A stretch of 64,000 nt of DNA from Flavobacterium sp. ASW18X (GCF_005144745.1 NZ_SWKK01000014.1:62001-126000); one strand, 5' to 3'. Numbered from the stretch's first letter, positions 26,055 through 36,877 are shown. Translations and numbers: made by a program. Notes: generated from the letters alone by a model not told the origin.

Positions 26055-26480
26055 ATGCTATTGAACGTATCTTACAATAATAAAGAGATTACCAGAAAAA
26101 TAGATGCTGAAGTGGGTAAGCCTTTTCCACTAAAAGACCGTATTAAAATGGGCGGTATTGGCTCGCCAAAATTAGAAATCAAAGAAGCAAGTGTTGAAAT
26201 ACACAATTTGCTTATTCTAGATAACAATGCCAATGTTTGCAACATAGAAATACGCCCAAAAGGCATCATACTTGGCTTTAGGTCGTTATTAGAATCTTAT
26301 GCCCTAGTAATTCCTTTTTACAAACTTACTATCTATAAGGGCGATATGGCCATTTATTCGGTTTACCGTGACCATTATTTTGTAAAGGTTTTGGCAGACA
26401 CTAAGGCGGTGCAGAAATTTTTTAAGAAGTTATTAGATTATAAAGCTGATACCGCACCAACCTCAATAGAAGATTTATGA
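26055..26480 (+). CDS. Conserved hypothetical protein, coupled to the SDR-DUF2867 gene
   Basis: 141 residues, no signal peptide or transmembrane helix. I do not recognise a domain. Visible features: alternating beta strands (VSYNNKEITRKIDAEVGKPF; ASVEIHNLLILDNNANVCNI; FRSLLESYALVIPFYKLTIY), suggesting a small beta-rich domain. Its stop overlaps the start of the next gene as ATGA, so translation is coupled and the two products probably act together or in one pathway. Confidence 0.75.
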   Translation: MLLNVSYNNKEITRKIDAEVGKPFPLKDRIKMGGIGSPKLEIKEASVEIHNLLILDNNANVCNIEIRPKGIILGFRSLLESYALVIPFYKLTIYKGDMAIYSVYRDHYFVKVLADTKAVQKFFKKLLDYKADTAPTSIEDL

Positions 26481-27904
26481 AAATTCTACTAACAGGAGCA
26501 AATGGCTACATTGGCATGCGCCTTTTACCAAACTTACTGGATTCTGGGCACCAATTGGTGTGCGCTGTGCGCGATAAAAACCGACTGTCTGTAGAGGAAG
26601 AAATTCTAGAACAGATAGAAGTTATTGAAGTAGACTTTTTAAAACTACCAGAAAACAACCCTATACCTACAGATATAGATGCCGCTTATTACTTAATACA
26701 CAGCATGACATCTTCTATCACGGATTTTGATGAAAAAGAAGCTTTGGCGGCAGAGAACTTTAATAAATTAATGCATGGCACCAATGTAAAACAGGTAATT
26801 TACCTAAGTGGCATTGTTAATGAGCAGGAGTTGAGCAAACACCTTTCTTCTCGAAAAAATGTAGAAGAAATCTTGTACAAAGGGCCTTTTAATTTAACGG
26901 TGCTACGCGCCGGAATTATCGTTGGCTCTGGAAGTTCCTCCTTTGAAATTATAAGGGATTTGTGTGAGAAACTCCCGGTAATGATAACTCCTAAATGGGT
27001 GCTAACAAAAACCCAACCTATTGCCATTAGGGACGTAATAGCCTTTTTAACCCAAGTTTTGGGGCATGCAGAAACGTACAACCAATCTTTTGATATTGGC
27101 GGACCAGATGTGTTGACCTACAAAGAAATGCTACACAAATATGCTAAGGTAAGGGGCTTTAAAAATTGGATTTACACGGTACCGGTAATGACACCAAAGT
27201 TATCTTCTTACTGGCTATATTTTGTAACCTCTACTTCTTACAAGCTTGCCGTGAATTTGGTAGATAGCATGAAGATGGAAGTAGTGGCAAGAGACAATAA
27301 ATTACAGCAATTATTAGGTATAGAGCCGTTAACGTATGAGCAAGCTATTGATTTTGCATTTAAAAAAATAGAACAAAATTTAGTAGTCAGTAGTTGGAAG
27401 GATAGTTTAGCAAGCGGGCAAATACGTAGAAACTTAGAAAAATACATTCAGGTACCAAAATATGGGGTACTAACGGATAAAAAAACGCTTGCCATAACAG
27501 ACGTGAAACGTACCCTTGACAATATTTGGAAAATTGGTGGAGAAACGGGTTGGTATTATGGCAATTGGCTTTGGAAAATAAGAGGTTATCTAGACAAAAT
27601 GAATGGTGGCCCTGGTTTGCGTCGTGGGCGTACGCATCCCGATAAAATATTTCCTGGAGATGCGTTGGATTTTTGGCGTGTGCTTTTGGCAGACCGAGAT
27701 AAAAAACGCCTTTTGCTTTTTGCAGAAATGCGGTTGCCTGGCGAAGCGTGGCTAGAATTTAGAATAGACGCCAACAATACCTTACACCAAACAGCAACCT
27801 TTAGACCAAGGGGTTTAAAAGGTAGACTATACTGGTATAGTGTACTACCTTTTCACATTTTTATATTTAAAGGAATGATAAATAACTTGGTTAAGGCGCA
27901 ATAA
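26477..27904 (+). CDS. NAD(P)-binding SDR-like protein with C-terminal DUF2867
   Basis: 475 residues. Rossmann fold at the N-terminus with GANGYIG at 7-13, then DIDAAYYLIHSMTSS and VIYLSGIVNE, as in atypical short-chain dehydrogenases of the NmrA/SDR type. DUF2867 occupies about 330-475 (GWYYGNWLWKIRGYLDKMNG; FPGDALDFWRVLLAD; LFAEMRLPGEAWLEFRI). The reaction is unknown; proteins of this layout are often annotated only as SDR family oxidoreductase. Coupled to the upstream gene by a 4-bp overlap. Confidence 0.88.
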   Translation: MKILLTGANGYIGMRLLPNLLDSGHQLVCAVRDKNRLSVEEEILEQIEVIEVDFLKLPENNPIPTDIDAAYYLIHSMTSSITDFDEKEALAAENFNKLMHGTNVKQVIYLSGIVNEQELSKHLSSRKNVEEILYKGPFNLTVLRAGIIVGSGSSSFEIIRDLCEKLPVMITPKWVLTKTQPIAIRDVIAFLTQVLGHAETYNQSFDIGGPDVLTYKEMLHKYAKVRGFKNWIYTVPVMTPKLSSYWLYFVTSTSYKLAVNLVDSMKMEVVARDNKLQQLLGIEPLTYEQAIDFAFKKIEQNLVVSSWKDSLASGQIRRNLEKYIQVPKYGVLTDKKTLAITDVKRTLDNIWKIGGETGWYYGNWLWKIRGYLDKMNGGPGLRRGRTHPDKIFPGDALDFWRVLLADRDKKRLLLFAEMRLPGEAWLEFRIDANNTLHQTATFRPRGLKGRLYWYSVLPFHIFIFKGMINNLVKAQ

Positions 27905-27988
27905 TGTAACAACTTAGAGTCTTATTCGTGTTAAGAGGCAACCATTTAAGTACATAAGTTGTCTTATTAATACAAACAAACGCTAAGT

Positions 27989-29500
27989 ATGCTCCATAAA
28001 ACCTTATTCTTATCTACCTCTCTTGTATTTATCTGCTGTATTTATCAACTACAGGCACAAACCTTTGCTGCTAAATTAGTAGATGGTAAAACAAAAAAAG
28101 CTATTCCGTATGCTACCGTGGCCTATGGAGAACATGCAGGTGTTATTACCAATGACGAGGGACTTTTTTCTTTTACATTAAAAGAAAACGAAAAGAAACT
28201 AGACAGTATTTACATTTCTAGCATGGGGTACGAGAAAACAGGTTTCCCTTTTGTTGCCCCATTAGACTCTATACTTTATCTAACACCTAAAGCCATAAAC
28301 CTAGATGGTGTGTTCTTGTTTGATAAGGAATTAACGGTTGATGAAATCATTGAAAAGATGATTGAAAATATTCCTAGCAACCGAAACTTGTCTCCCATAA
28401 AACAACGTTATTTTTTAAGAAACTCAGAATTTGCGAACATCCATAAACTAGATTTTGGTTTTGAAAAATCCAGTATTGAAGAGTTAGACAAAGAATTAAT
28501 AGATAGTATTGGCAGAGCTGTACCAAGAAATACCTATCATTATACAGAAGCGTTGGGCGATTTATATTCCTCTAAGGAGATGAGTAAAATTGGTCTGATA
28601 AAAGTTGCAGAAATGTACAACAAAGACCAATTAAACTCTATTGAAGGCATTGGCGATTACATGGAAACCATTTTTAAAAAACATGTAAAACCTAGCTCCT
28701 ATTTAAAAGTAAAATCGGGTTTGTTTAGTCAAAAAATACAGGTAGATTCTATTTTGAACGATATAAAAGAAGAAGAGGCAAAAGAATTGGCCAGCGAAAT
28801 AGAAAAAGCCAAGGACACTACAAACGGCGCGGTACATGGGCAGCGTTGGATGTTACGAGATATTTATGAAGAACTATATTACAAAGAAGATAGTAAACTA
28901 AATATTGTTGATAAATACAAGCGCTATAGTTTTAGTCTAAACGGATACTCAGAAATAGACGGTAATGGTGTCTATGTTGTGGATTTTGAACCCAAAGGAA
29001 AGGCAGATTTTAAGGGAAAAATCTATATTAAAATCGATGATTTTGCCGTAATGCGAATTGATTTTGAGAACGTAAAAAACCTAAGAAATTTTAGACTTCT
29101 TGGCATTTACTATAGAGATGTAACCTATAAGGGCACCATGCGTTTTGGCAAAATAGCCAATGGTCGTTACGCATTAAAATTTGCAGATATAACTTTTGGC
29201 AAATGGTTTAGAATAGATAGACCTTTAGACGTTATAGAGAAAAACAAACACGTAAAAGGGAGACGCAAGCAAAATGAGCTGCGTATGAATCTGGATTTTC
29301 AAATTTCTAATGTTGATAAATACGAGTTGGTCATTTTTCAAAACGAACTAATTGAGGAAGCCGCAATAGCTAATTATAAAGAAGACAAAGCTTTAAAGCC
29401 AACTTATATGCCCGCTTACAATGCCGATTTTTGGACAGGTTACAACATTATGGAACCCAATGCTGCCATAAAGAGTTTCAAAACAACTTATAGTGATTAA
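27989..29500 (+). CDS. Secreted carboxypeptidase-like regulatory domain protein
   Basis: 503 residues: a signal peptide (LSTSLVFICCIYQLQAQ), then a CarboxypepD_reg-like beta domain at about 26-105 (AKLVDGKTKKAIPYATVAYG; GVITNDEGLFSFTL; DSIYISSMGYE), then a long mixed region with no named domain that I recognise. Such proteins in Bacteroidota are outer-membrane or surface-associated; the region from about 330 (YVVDFEPKGKADFKGKIYIK) looks like a lipid- or barrel-associated beta domain. Function unknown. It converges with the next gene, with 2 nt between the stops. Confidence 0.78.
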   Translation: MLHKTLFLSTSLVFICCIYQLQAQTFAAKLVDGKTKKAIPYATVAYGEHAGVITNDEGLFSFTLKENEKKLDSIYISSMGYEKTGFPFVAPLDSILYLTPKAINLDGVFLFDKELTVDEIIEKMIENIPSNRNLSPIKQRYFLRNSEFANIHKLDFGFEKSSIEELDKELIDSIGRAVPRNTYHYTEALGDLYSSKEMSKIGLIKVAEMYNKDQLNSIEGIGDYMETIFKKHVKPSSYLKVKSGLFSQKIQVDSILNDIKEEEAKELASEIEKAKDTTNGAVHGQRWMLRDIYEELYYKEDSKLNIVDKYKRYSFSLNGYSEIDGNGVYVVDFEPKGKADFKGKIYIKIDDFAVMRIDFENVKNLRNFRLLGIYYRDVTYKGTMRFGKIANGRYALKFADITFGKWFRIDRPLDVIEKNKHVKGRRKQNELRMNLDFQISNVDKYELVIFQNELIEEAAIANYKEDKALKPTYMPAYNADFWTGYNIMEPNAAIKSFKTTYSD

Positions 29501-29502
29501 AA

Positions 29503-30021
29503 CTACAGGCTTGGTTCTAAATTTTGGTTGTTGATTGCTGCATTATTAGTACAAAACCATTTTACCAATGCTTTTTGATCCTCACTATACCAATCCATTC
29601 CGTTTTGGTATATGGTTAAGCTAAGATGTATTGGCTCGTAATCACTAAAATCTAAGCTTTCAAAAATTAGTTTTACCTGCTTAAGCACTCCTTCTTTAAG
29701 CTCTTGAGTAGCTGCTATTTCAGCAAAATAACCTTCTCTAAAATTGAGTAAAAAGGCAGACCAATCGTACACTAAATCTTTGTAACCACGTTTTTTTGCT
29801 TCTGCTATAACATAATAACCTACGTTGTAGATATTCATTCTCTCGTAAGAAAAATCTATATCCAGTTCCGTTCTATTGAACATGCCTGCATCAAAACCAT
29901 ACAATTCTGGAATATTCTCTAGGTTCCATAGTATATGCTTTTTAAATGTTGGTTCTAATTCTGAATGTTTGATGAGCTCAATTCCACTAATGATTATCTC
30001 ATCTATTTCCCATAAAGCCAT
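29503..30021 (-). CDS. Hypothetical protein
   Basis: 172 residues, no signal peptide or membrane helix. Acidic, mostly helical, with a Trp/Tyr-rich composition (WEIDEIIIS; NVGYYVIAEAKKRGYKDLVY; SLTIYQNGMDWYSEDQ). I do not recognise a family. It stands alone, between two convergent or separate units; no function can be proposed from the sequence or the neighbours. Confidence 0.7.
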   Translation of the reverse strand: MALWEIDEIIISGIELIKHSELEPTFKKHILWNLENIPELYGFDAGMFNRTELDIDFSYERMNIYNVGYYVIAEAKKRGYKDLVYDWSAFLLNFREGYFAEIAATQELKEGVLKQVKLIFESLDFSDYEPIHLSLTIYQNGMDWYSEDQKALVKWFCTNNAAINNQNLEPSL

Positions 30022-30145
30022 AGTGAATAAAAATAAAGGTTAATCATTTAACGTAAATTCTTACAAAAAATTACGAATTTATTCCACAAACAACAACCTC
30101 CTATCACTATTCAATAAGCACTTTTAGCAAAAAATTAACATTAAG

Positions 30146-31075
30146 CTATTTTTTGGGTAAAAATACCTCTGCCATCATGCATCTTGCAGAACCTCCCCCA
30201 CAGGTTTCTATAGTAGACAGCGGGCTATGTAGTATGCCGCAATGTTGCTCAATAGTTTTTAATTGATCACTAGTTAAACTGTTATAGGCTGTAGAACTCA
30301 TCACTAAATAGCGGTTGTCATCTGCTCCTAATACCTGCAGCATGTTCCCCGCAAAACTGTGCATCTGTTTTTCCGTGATTGCAATAATTTCTTTACCATC
30401 TTTTTTAAGATGGTCTATTACATTTTTACGCTCTTTTTTGTCATCTATTGCTTCTAAACAAATCACTGCAAAAGTCTCTGCAAGTGCCATCATAACATTG
30501 GTATGATAAATAGGTAATCGCTTACCATCTACGGTTTGGTTAGCCGTAAAAATTACTGGAAACATATCAAAATCCTCGCAGAATTCTATAAACAATTCCT
30601 CATCCGCCCTATCAGACAAAGCACAATAGGCCTTTTTATGTACACGGTCCAAAATTATACTCCCTGTACCTTCTAAATAAAGTTCTTCCTCTTCTGCACT
30701 AGTATAGTCTACAATCTTATCAATAGCAAACCCTTTATCTTCTAATACATCAAAAACATCTTCTCTACGTTCTCTTCTTCGGTTTTCTGCAAACATAGGA
30801 TAAACACCGATGGTACCATCTTCGTGAAAACTAATCCAATTATTAGGAAAAATAGAATCTGGCGTATCTTCTTCTATTCTATCTTCTATGACAACAACTT
30901 GCACCCCATGCGCTTGTAATTTAGTTACAAATGCATCGAACTCCTCCTGGGCCTTGAGATTAATTTCTTGATTTTTAAGTGATAAATCTTCTTGAAAATA
31001 ATTGTTAACCGCCGTCTCCTCGTTCATCCTAAACGCTACTGGGCGTACCATTAATATTGTGTTTGTAATCTGCAT
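30146..31075 (-). CDS. ctlX: Citrulline hydrolase CtlX-like (guanidine-modifying enzyme superfamily)
   Basis: 309 residues from the ATG at 31075 (MQITNTILMVRP); an ATG six codons earlier would overlap the upstream gene by 8 bp. Pentein fold with PDSIFPNNWISFHEDG near residue 72, YLEGTGSIILDR (about 133), the catalytic His in IYHTNVMMA (about 191) and the catalytic Cys in GGGSARCMMAEVFLP (about 299). CtlX hydrolyses citrulline to ornithine, CO2 and ammonia. Placed directly downstream of an arginine deiminase/amidinotransferase-like gene with a 10-nt gap, so the two likely act in sequence. Confidence 0.85.
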   Translation of the reverse strand: MQITNTILMVRPVAFRMNEETAVNNYFQEDLSLKNQEINLKAQEEFDAFVTKLQAHGVQVVVIEDRIEEDTPDSIFPNNWISFHEDGTIGVYPMFAENRRRERREDVFDVLEDKGFAIDKIVDYTSAEEEELYLEGTGSIILDRVHKKAYCALSDRADEELFIEFCEDFDMFPVIFTANQTVDGKRLPIYHTNVMMALAETFAVICLEAIDDKKERKNVIDHLKKDGKEIIAITEKQMHSFAGNMLQVLGADDNRYLVMSSTAYNSLTSDQLKTIEQHCGILHSPLSTIETCGGGSARCMMAEVFLPKK

Positions 31076-31085
31076 TGTTGTTGAA

Positions 31086-31997
31086 TTATTCACGAATCAA
31101 AGGTAAGGTGCTGCAACGTAACAATCCTTCTTGTTTTGCAATTTCTCCATAGGGTATTTCTTCTACCGTAAACCCTTGCTCTCGCAACCAATTATTAAGT
31201 CTTGTGAAGTTTTTTTCTGACACAACAACTTCTGGTGAAATGGAAAATACATTGCTAAACATGCGGTACATTTCTTCTGCTGTAATTTCAAAAACATTTT
31301 CCTTACCAAAAAAGTTTAGTAGCCACTGGTATTCTTCTTCTACCAGAAATCCATTCTTATGCACTATTGCTTTTCCTTTTCCTAATGGCTGAAAACAACA
31401 ATCTAAATGCAATGCATTTTCTTTAGCGTTAGTGTTAGACTTTCTAAGTTCAAAAGACTTTACTATTTTATTAGGAAATTCCTTTTGTAAAAATTCTACA
31501 GCAGCTTTATTAGTTCTTGCAGTAATAAAAGAAGAATAATCTGGCGCTGTATACGTGCCCACAAAAATATAATTATTCCAAGGCATAACATCACCTCCTT
31601 CTACGTGCACATCTTCTGGAGGCCTTATTAATTTATTTGGATCAATTACATCTAGCACATGCTGTATGGCCTCAAATTCATTCTCTCTGTCTGGTAATAT
31701 ATTGGCATGATATATTTTATCTTCTATCACAAAAGCAATATCTCTAGAAAAAATCTGATTACAGTCCTTTATAATTGTCGGTCTATAGACTGTTACACCA
31801 TATTTTTTCAAAACTGTTTCAAAAGCTGTCATTTCTTTAACCATATCCTCCTCTATAGGATAGGTGCCCGCTTTTATATGCTCCATAGACTTTGGGTCAT
31901 AAGCTTCTTCTAGAGTAGGGATTGGTCCATTACTTATTGCCGTTCCCAAAACAACTGCCTTTAACTGGCCAATTTCATCAACTACATTTAGATTCAC
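31086..31997 (-). CDS. Arginine deiminase / amidinotransferase-like guanidino hydrolase
   Basis: 303-residue pentein-fold enzyme. Visible active-site elements: SRD at 84-86, EGGDV from Glu133, the HLD motif with His197 and Asp199, and the catalytic Cys295 in LLRCSTLPL. This fits the group holding arginine deiminase, dimethylargininase and amidinotransferases; which of these it is cannot be decided from motifs alone. HLD resembles deiminases and amidinotransferases more than dimethylargininase. The start is GTG at 31997, as homologues begin NLNVVDEIGQLKAVVLG. CtlX-like gene follows. Confidence 0.8.
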   Translation of the reverse strand: MNLNVVDEIGQLKAVVLGTAISNGPIPTLEEAYDPKSMEHIKAGTYPIEEDMVKEMTAFETVLKKYGVTVYRPTIIKDCNQIFSRDIAFVIEDKIYHANILPDRENEFEAIQHVLDVIDPNKLIRPPEDVHVEGGDVMPWNNYIFVGTYTAPDYSSFITARTNKAAVEFLQKEFPNKIVKSFELRKSNTNAKENALHLDCCFQPLGKGKAIVHKNGFLVEEEYQWLLNFFGKENVFEITAEEMYRMFSNVFSISPEVVVSEKNFTRLNNWLREQGFTVEEIPYGEIAKQEGLLRCSTLPLIRE

Positions 31998-32118
31998 AGT
32001 ACTTGTTTAAGATTTGTTGCAGCCTCCTTTTATTTAACAAAAATTTAATCCATAATTTCTGTTGAAAAATTGTGTAAAATTTGACTACATTTTATTAATT
32101 TGTAAGAAATTTCTTTCT

Positions 32119-32571
32119 ATGAAAAAAGTTTACGCTGAGTCTATGGTTTCAATCATTCTTTTTGGTGGTCTACTCATTTCAGTACTGTCGCCAGCAAGTT
32201 ATGCGCAGTCACCAGACGGTGACAATAAACCATACTCAGATAAACGATTTAACACCCTTGTCGTCCCTAATCCTACAGTAAATTCTAATGCACTTAGCAA
32301 CCTTGGTTCTGATAGAAATGCTGAGAATTATAAGAAAACTCAAGAAATTTGTTACAATTATAAACAAAAAGTAATCGCCCAACTCTATCAATTAGATAAA
32401 GATGAGCGATTAGCTCTTTTAAATTATATCTTCAGAACCAGTTCTAAGGCAATGAACAGTAAAGATTCCGTGCAATATCCTTACCATTATTATTTTGAAA
32501 AATATTGTGCGGAATTTTCTAAAGATTTGCTGAAAAAACTCGAAAGTTCTAGCGGTCGGCTATCTTTTTAA
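32119..32571 (+). CDS. Hypothetical secreted protein
   Basis: 150 residues from the ATG at 32119, which starts a signal peptide (MVSIILFGGLLISVLSPASYAQ). A longer frame from 32062 is less likely since it puts 19 residues before the signal. The mature part is polar with a C-terminal helical region containing two Cys (EICYNYKQ and EKYCAEFSKDLLKKL). No family recognised. Its 3' end overlaps the convergent gltA by 23 bp. Weak promoter-like TTG-N21-TACATTTT lies upstream. Confidence 0.65.
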   Translation: MKKVYAESMVSIILFGGLLISVLSPASYAQSPDGDNKPYSDKRFNTLVVPNPTVNSNALSNLGSDRNAENYKKTQEICYNYKQKVIAQLYQLDKDERLALLNYIFRTSSKAMNSKDSVQYPYHYYFEKYCAEFSKDLLKKLESSSGRLSF

Positions 32572-33832
32572 ATTCTCTATGGTTTGCTCCAATATAAACC
32601 TGTCTTGGCCTACCTATTGGTTCTTTACGCAAACGCATTTCTCTCCATTGTGCAATCCAACCAGGCAAACGACCTAAAGCAAACATTACGGTAAACATAT
32701 CTACAGGTATCCCTAGGGCTCTATAAATTATCCCAGAATAAAAATCTACATTAGGATACAACTTTCTTTTTACAAAGTAGTCATCTTCCAAAGCCTCTTT
32801 TTCTAAACCTTTAGCAACATCTAGAATAGGGTCGTCAATACCAAGGCTACCCAAAACTTCATCTGCTGCCTTTTTAATGATTCTTGCTCTTGGATCAAAA
32901 TTCTTGTATACACGGTGCCCAAAGCCCATTAATCTAAATGGGTCTTCTTTGTCCTTGGCTTTACCCATGTATTTTTTAGTATCACCACCGTCTTCTTGGA
33001 TGGCTTCTAGCATTTCTAAAACGGCTTGGTTTGCTCCACCATGTAATGGTCCCCAAAGTGCAGATATACCTGCAGATAAAGAAGCAAATAAACCCGCATG
33101 AGAAGAACCTACAATACGTACAGTAGAGGTAGAACAATTCTGCTCATGGTCAGCGTGAAGAATTAATAACTTATCTAAAGCATCAATTACAGTACTATCC
33201 TTTTTATAATCCTTGTTTGGTCTTTTGAACATCATTTTATGAATGTTCTCTACATACCCTAAATTATCATCCCCATAATCTAAAGGTAGTCCCATTTTTT
33301 TGCGCATTGTCCATGCTACAAGTACTGGGAATTTTGCCATGATTCTTACAATTGCACTGTACATGGCTTCTTCTGAATCTACATCTACAGAAGAAGGATT
33401 AAAAGCAATTAAAGCACTCGTTAAAGAAGATAACACGCCCATTGGGTGCGCAGATTTAGGAAAACCATCCAAAATCTTTTTCATTTCTTCATCCACGTGA
33501 GACTCTGCCTTTATATCTGCATCGAATTTAGCAAGCTGCTCTTTGTTAGGAAGTTCACCAAAAATTAGCAAATATGCTACTTCTAAAAAGTCCGCCTTTT
33601 CTGCTAGGTCTTCAATGGAATACCCTCTGTACCTTAAAATACCCTTTTCTCCATCCAAAAAGGTAATTGAACTTTCACAAGAACCTGTGTTTTTAAACCC
33701 TGGATCTATAGTTACCATACCCGTTGTGGAGCGTAGCGTTTTTATATCAATTGCTAATTCGTCCTCGGTTCCCTTTACTACAGGAAACTCATATTTTTTC
33801 CCCTCAAATTCTATTGTAGCAGTTTTCGACAT
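32549..33832 (-). CDS. gltA: Citrate synthase
   Basis: 427 residues, the length of the hexameric type II enzyme of Gram-negative bacteria. It condenses acetyl-CoA and oxaloacetate to citrate, the first step of the TCA cycle. Active-site segments are clear: GSSHAGLFASLSAGISALWG then PLHGGANQAV, MGFGHRVYKNFDPRA, and PNVDFYSGIIYRALGIP containing the catalytic Asp. Single gene with a 116-bp upstream gap; TTG-N20-TAAATTTA is a possible weak promoter. The 3' end overlaps the convergent secreted-protein gene by 23 bp. Confidence 0.97.
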   Translation of the reverse strand: MSKTATIEFEGKKYEFPVVKGTEDELAIDIKTLRSTTGMVTIDPGFKNTGSCESSITFLDGEKGILRYRGYSIEDLAEKADFLEVAYLLIFGELPNKEQLAKFDADIKAESHVDEEMKKILDGFPKSAHPMGVLSSLTSALIAFNPSSVDVDSEEAMYSAIVRIMAKFPVLVAWTMRKKMGLPLDYGDDNLGYVENIHKMMFKRPNKDYKKDSTVIDALDKLLILHADHEQNCSTSTVRIVGSSHAGLFASLSAGISALWGPLHGGANQAVLEMLEAIQEDGGDTKKYMGKAKDKEDPFRLMGFGHRVYKNFDPRARIIKKAADEVLGSLGIDDPILDVAKGLEKEALEDDYFVKRKLYPNVDFYSGIIYRALGIPVDMFTVMFALGRLPGWIAQWREMRLRKEPIGRPRQVYIGANHREFKKIADR

Positions 33833-33948
33833 CTATAATTTTTATTAGTAAAATCTTTGCGGCTAAATTTACGAAAAAGCCAAAGCTTTAACAATTTAAA
33901 CAGGCCATTTTGAACTATTATTAACGAATATCTTTATAAGTGAACAAC

Positions 33949-35487
33949 TTATAACCGATATAACGCTTCGTAGTATTGATCCACAGATTTTTTCCAAGTA
34001 AAACGTTTGCGTTTAGCAGCTGTTTGCATTTTTTTCCACCTTGGTTTATCATTATTAAAAATATCTAATGCCAAATCAAAGCTAGCGAGCATGCTCTGTA
34101 TTTTTTCTTCATAGGAGCCACCATCAAAAGCAAAACCTGTCTGTAAATGATCTACTGTATCTCTTAAACCACCTGTATGGTGTACCAAACATGGGTTTCC
34201 ATTACGCATAGCTAACATCTGACTTATACCGCAAGGCTCAAACAAACTAGGCATAAAATATAAATCGCATTCCTGATACATACTGTCAATTAAACACTCT
34301 GATTGCCCATTGGTGAAGATAAAGTTATCATACTTGTAACTTATTTTTCTAAAAAGTTCTTCGTATTCTGGCGCCCCTGTACCTAAAAGCATAAAGATTC
34401 CATCATGCGTTTTAAGTTTTTCTAAAATTGCCTCAAAAGCTTCAGGAGAACGTTTAAAAAAATAAAATTTCTGTTCTGTAAGTCGGGCAACGCTACAAGC
34501 AATAAATTTTGGTTTACCGTTAGAGACGTATTCCATAATTTTTTCACCAGTATGCGCAAGAAAATCTGCCTTATATTTTTTAGATTCCTCTTGTAACCAT
34601 TGAAAAAGTGATTTTATGGTATTTCTATAAATATTGCCAGAGGCCTCTACATTAATGTTACTATAATTACAGCCGTTTAATATTCCAAATAAACGCCCTT
34701 CTTCGTCGGCTTGCTGCAAGTCTATCTCTAATCCTTCTCCTCCAATAAACTCTGGAGGCGTGCTTGGTTTCATCACATCCGCTTTATAACTAGGAGAAAC
34801 CGTATGTACCGCATCCGCTAAACGTATACCAACAGCCATAAGATTAACACAATCTTGGTAACGGTAGTCCATTAACTTATTATAATCTAACGGTGCTGTA
34901 GGAAACCAATTTAACAAAGAAGCATAATTATCCTTAAACGGACGTATACCTTGTATGGCTAAATTGTGAATGCTATAAACAAAACGAATAGGTTTTAGCG
35001 CTTCATATTCTGCCACATATTCTCTTAGAAAAAGCAATAAGCTAGAATGCCAGTCATGTAAATGAACTACATCTAAATCTCCAAAAACACCTTGTTTAAT
35101 AGCTTCTGCCACGGCTGTACAAAATATAAAATATTTTATGGCATCGGTATAAAAAGGCTCCTCTGGATCATCATGGTAAATATGAGCAATGCCACCAGCT
35201 TGTATTTCTGGATGATGAATTACATAATGATGTATATTCTCATAAATTTTCTTTGGCGGCACTTCGTATATTTCTGCAGTATAAGTAATACCTCTTAAAC
35301 TAAATTTGAGGTTGGTCCTAAATGTACCGTTTTGATGCAGTCTACCATAAGAAGGTACAACCACATGGGTACGGTCTCCCCTTTCTGATATTTGCCTAGG
35401 AACATCTCTTACTACATCGCCCATACCACCAGCTTTGCATTTAGGAATAGCATCGTTTTCTGCAGCTGCGAATAAAAAGTTTTTCAT
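33949..35487 (-). CDS. glgA: Glycogen/starch synthase (GT5 family)
   Basis: 512-residue glycosyltransferase family 5 enzyme that extends alpha-1,4-glucan from ADP- or UDP-glucose. N-terminal donor-binding loop KCKAGGMGDVV at about 17-27, VVHLHDWHSSLL, VYSIHNLAIQG, and the C-terminal FMPSLFEPCGISQMLAMRNG with the Glu-x7-Gln pattern of GT5. GlgB, GlgC and phosphorylase genes are not adjacent. It lies downstream of eno but a strong terminator separates them, so it probably uses its own promoter or read-through. Confidence 0.9.
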   Translation of the reverse strand: MKNFLFAAAENDAIPKCKAGGMGDVVRDVPRQISERGDRTHVVVPSYGRLHQNGTFRTNLKFSLRGITYTAEIYEVPPKKIYENIHHYVIHHPEIQAGGIAHIYHDDPEEPFYTDAIKYFIFCTAVAEAIKQGVFGDLDVVHLHDWHSSLLLFLREYVAEYEALKPIRFVYSIHNLAIQGIRPFKDNYASLLNWFPTAPLDYNKLMDYRYQDCVNLMAVGIRLADAVHTVSPSYKADVMKPSTPPEFIGGEGLEIDLQQADEEGRLFGILNGCNYSNINVEASGNIYRNTIKSLFQWLQEESKKYKADFLAHTGEKIMEYVSNGKPKFIACSVARLTEQKFYFFKRSPEAFEAILEKLKTHDGIFMLLGTGAPEYEELFRKISYKYDNFIFTNGQSECLIDSMYQECDLYFMPSLFEPCGISQMLAMRNGNPCLVHHTGGLRDTVDHLQTGFAFDGGSYEEKIQSMLASFDLALDIFNNDKPRWKKMQTAAKRKRFTWKKSVDQYYEALYRL

Positions 35488-35527
35488 GTAGAACTTGGCG
35501 ATTGATTAAAACATTAATATACAATAT

Positions 35528-35563
35528 AAAAAAAAGCCTTTCTAGTTTAAGAAAGGCTTTTTT
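35528..35563 (-). terminator. Rho-independent terminator after eno
   Basis: GCCTTTC / GAAAGGC 7-bp stem with an 8-nt loop, flanked by A8 and T6, so on the minus strand it is a hairpin with a T8 tail 19 nt past the eno stop. Confidence 0.85.
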
Positions 35564-35581
35564 ATAGCTAAATAATTGTTA

Positions 35582-36877
<1,296 letters not shown>

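Noticed and set aside
33934-33954. TTATAAGT / ACTTATAA hairpin at the end of glgA
   Set aside because: AT-only stem overlapping the stop codon and without a T-run; likely chance.
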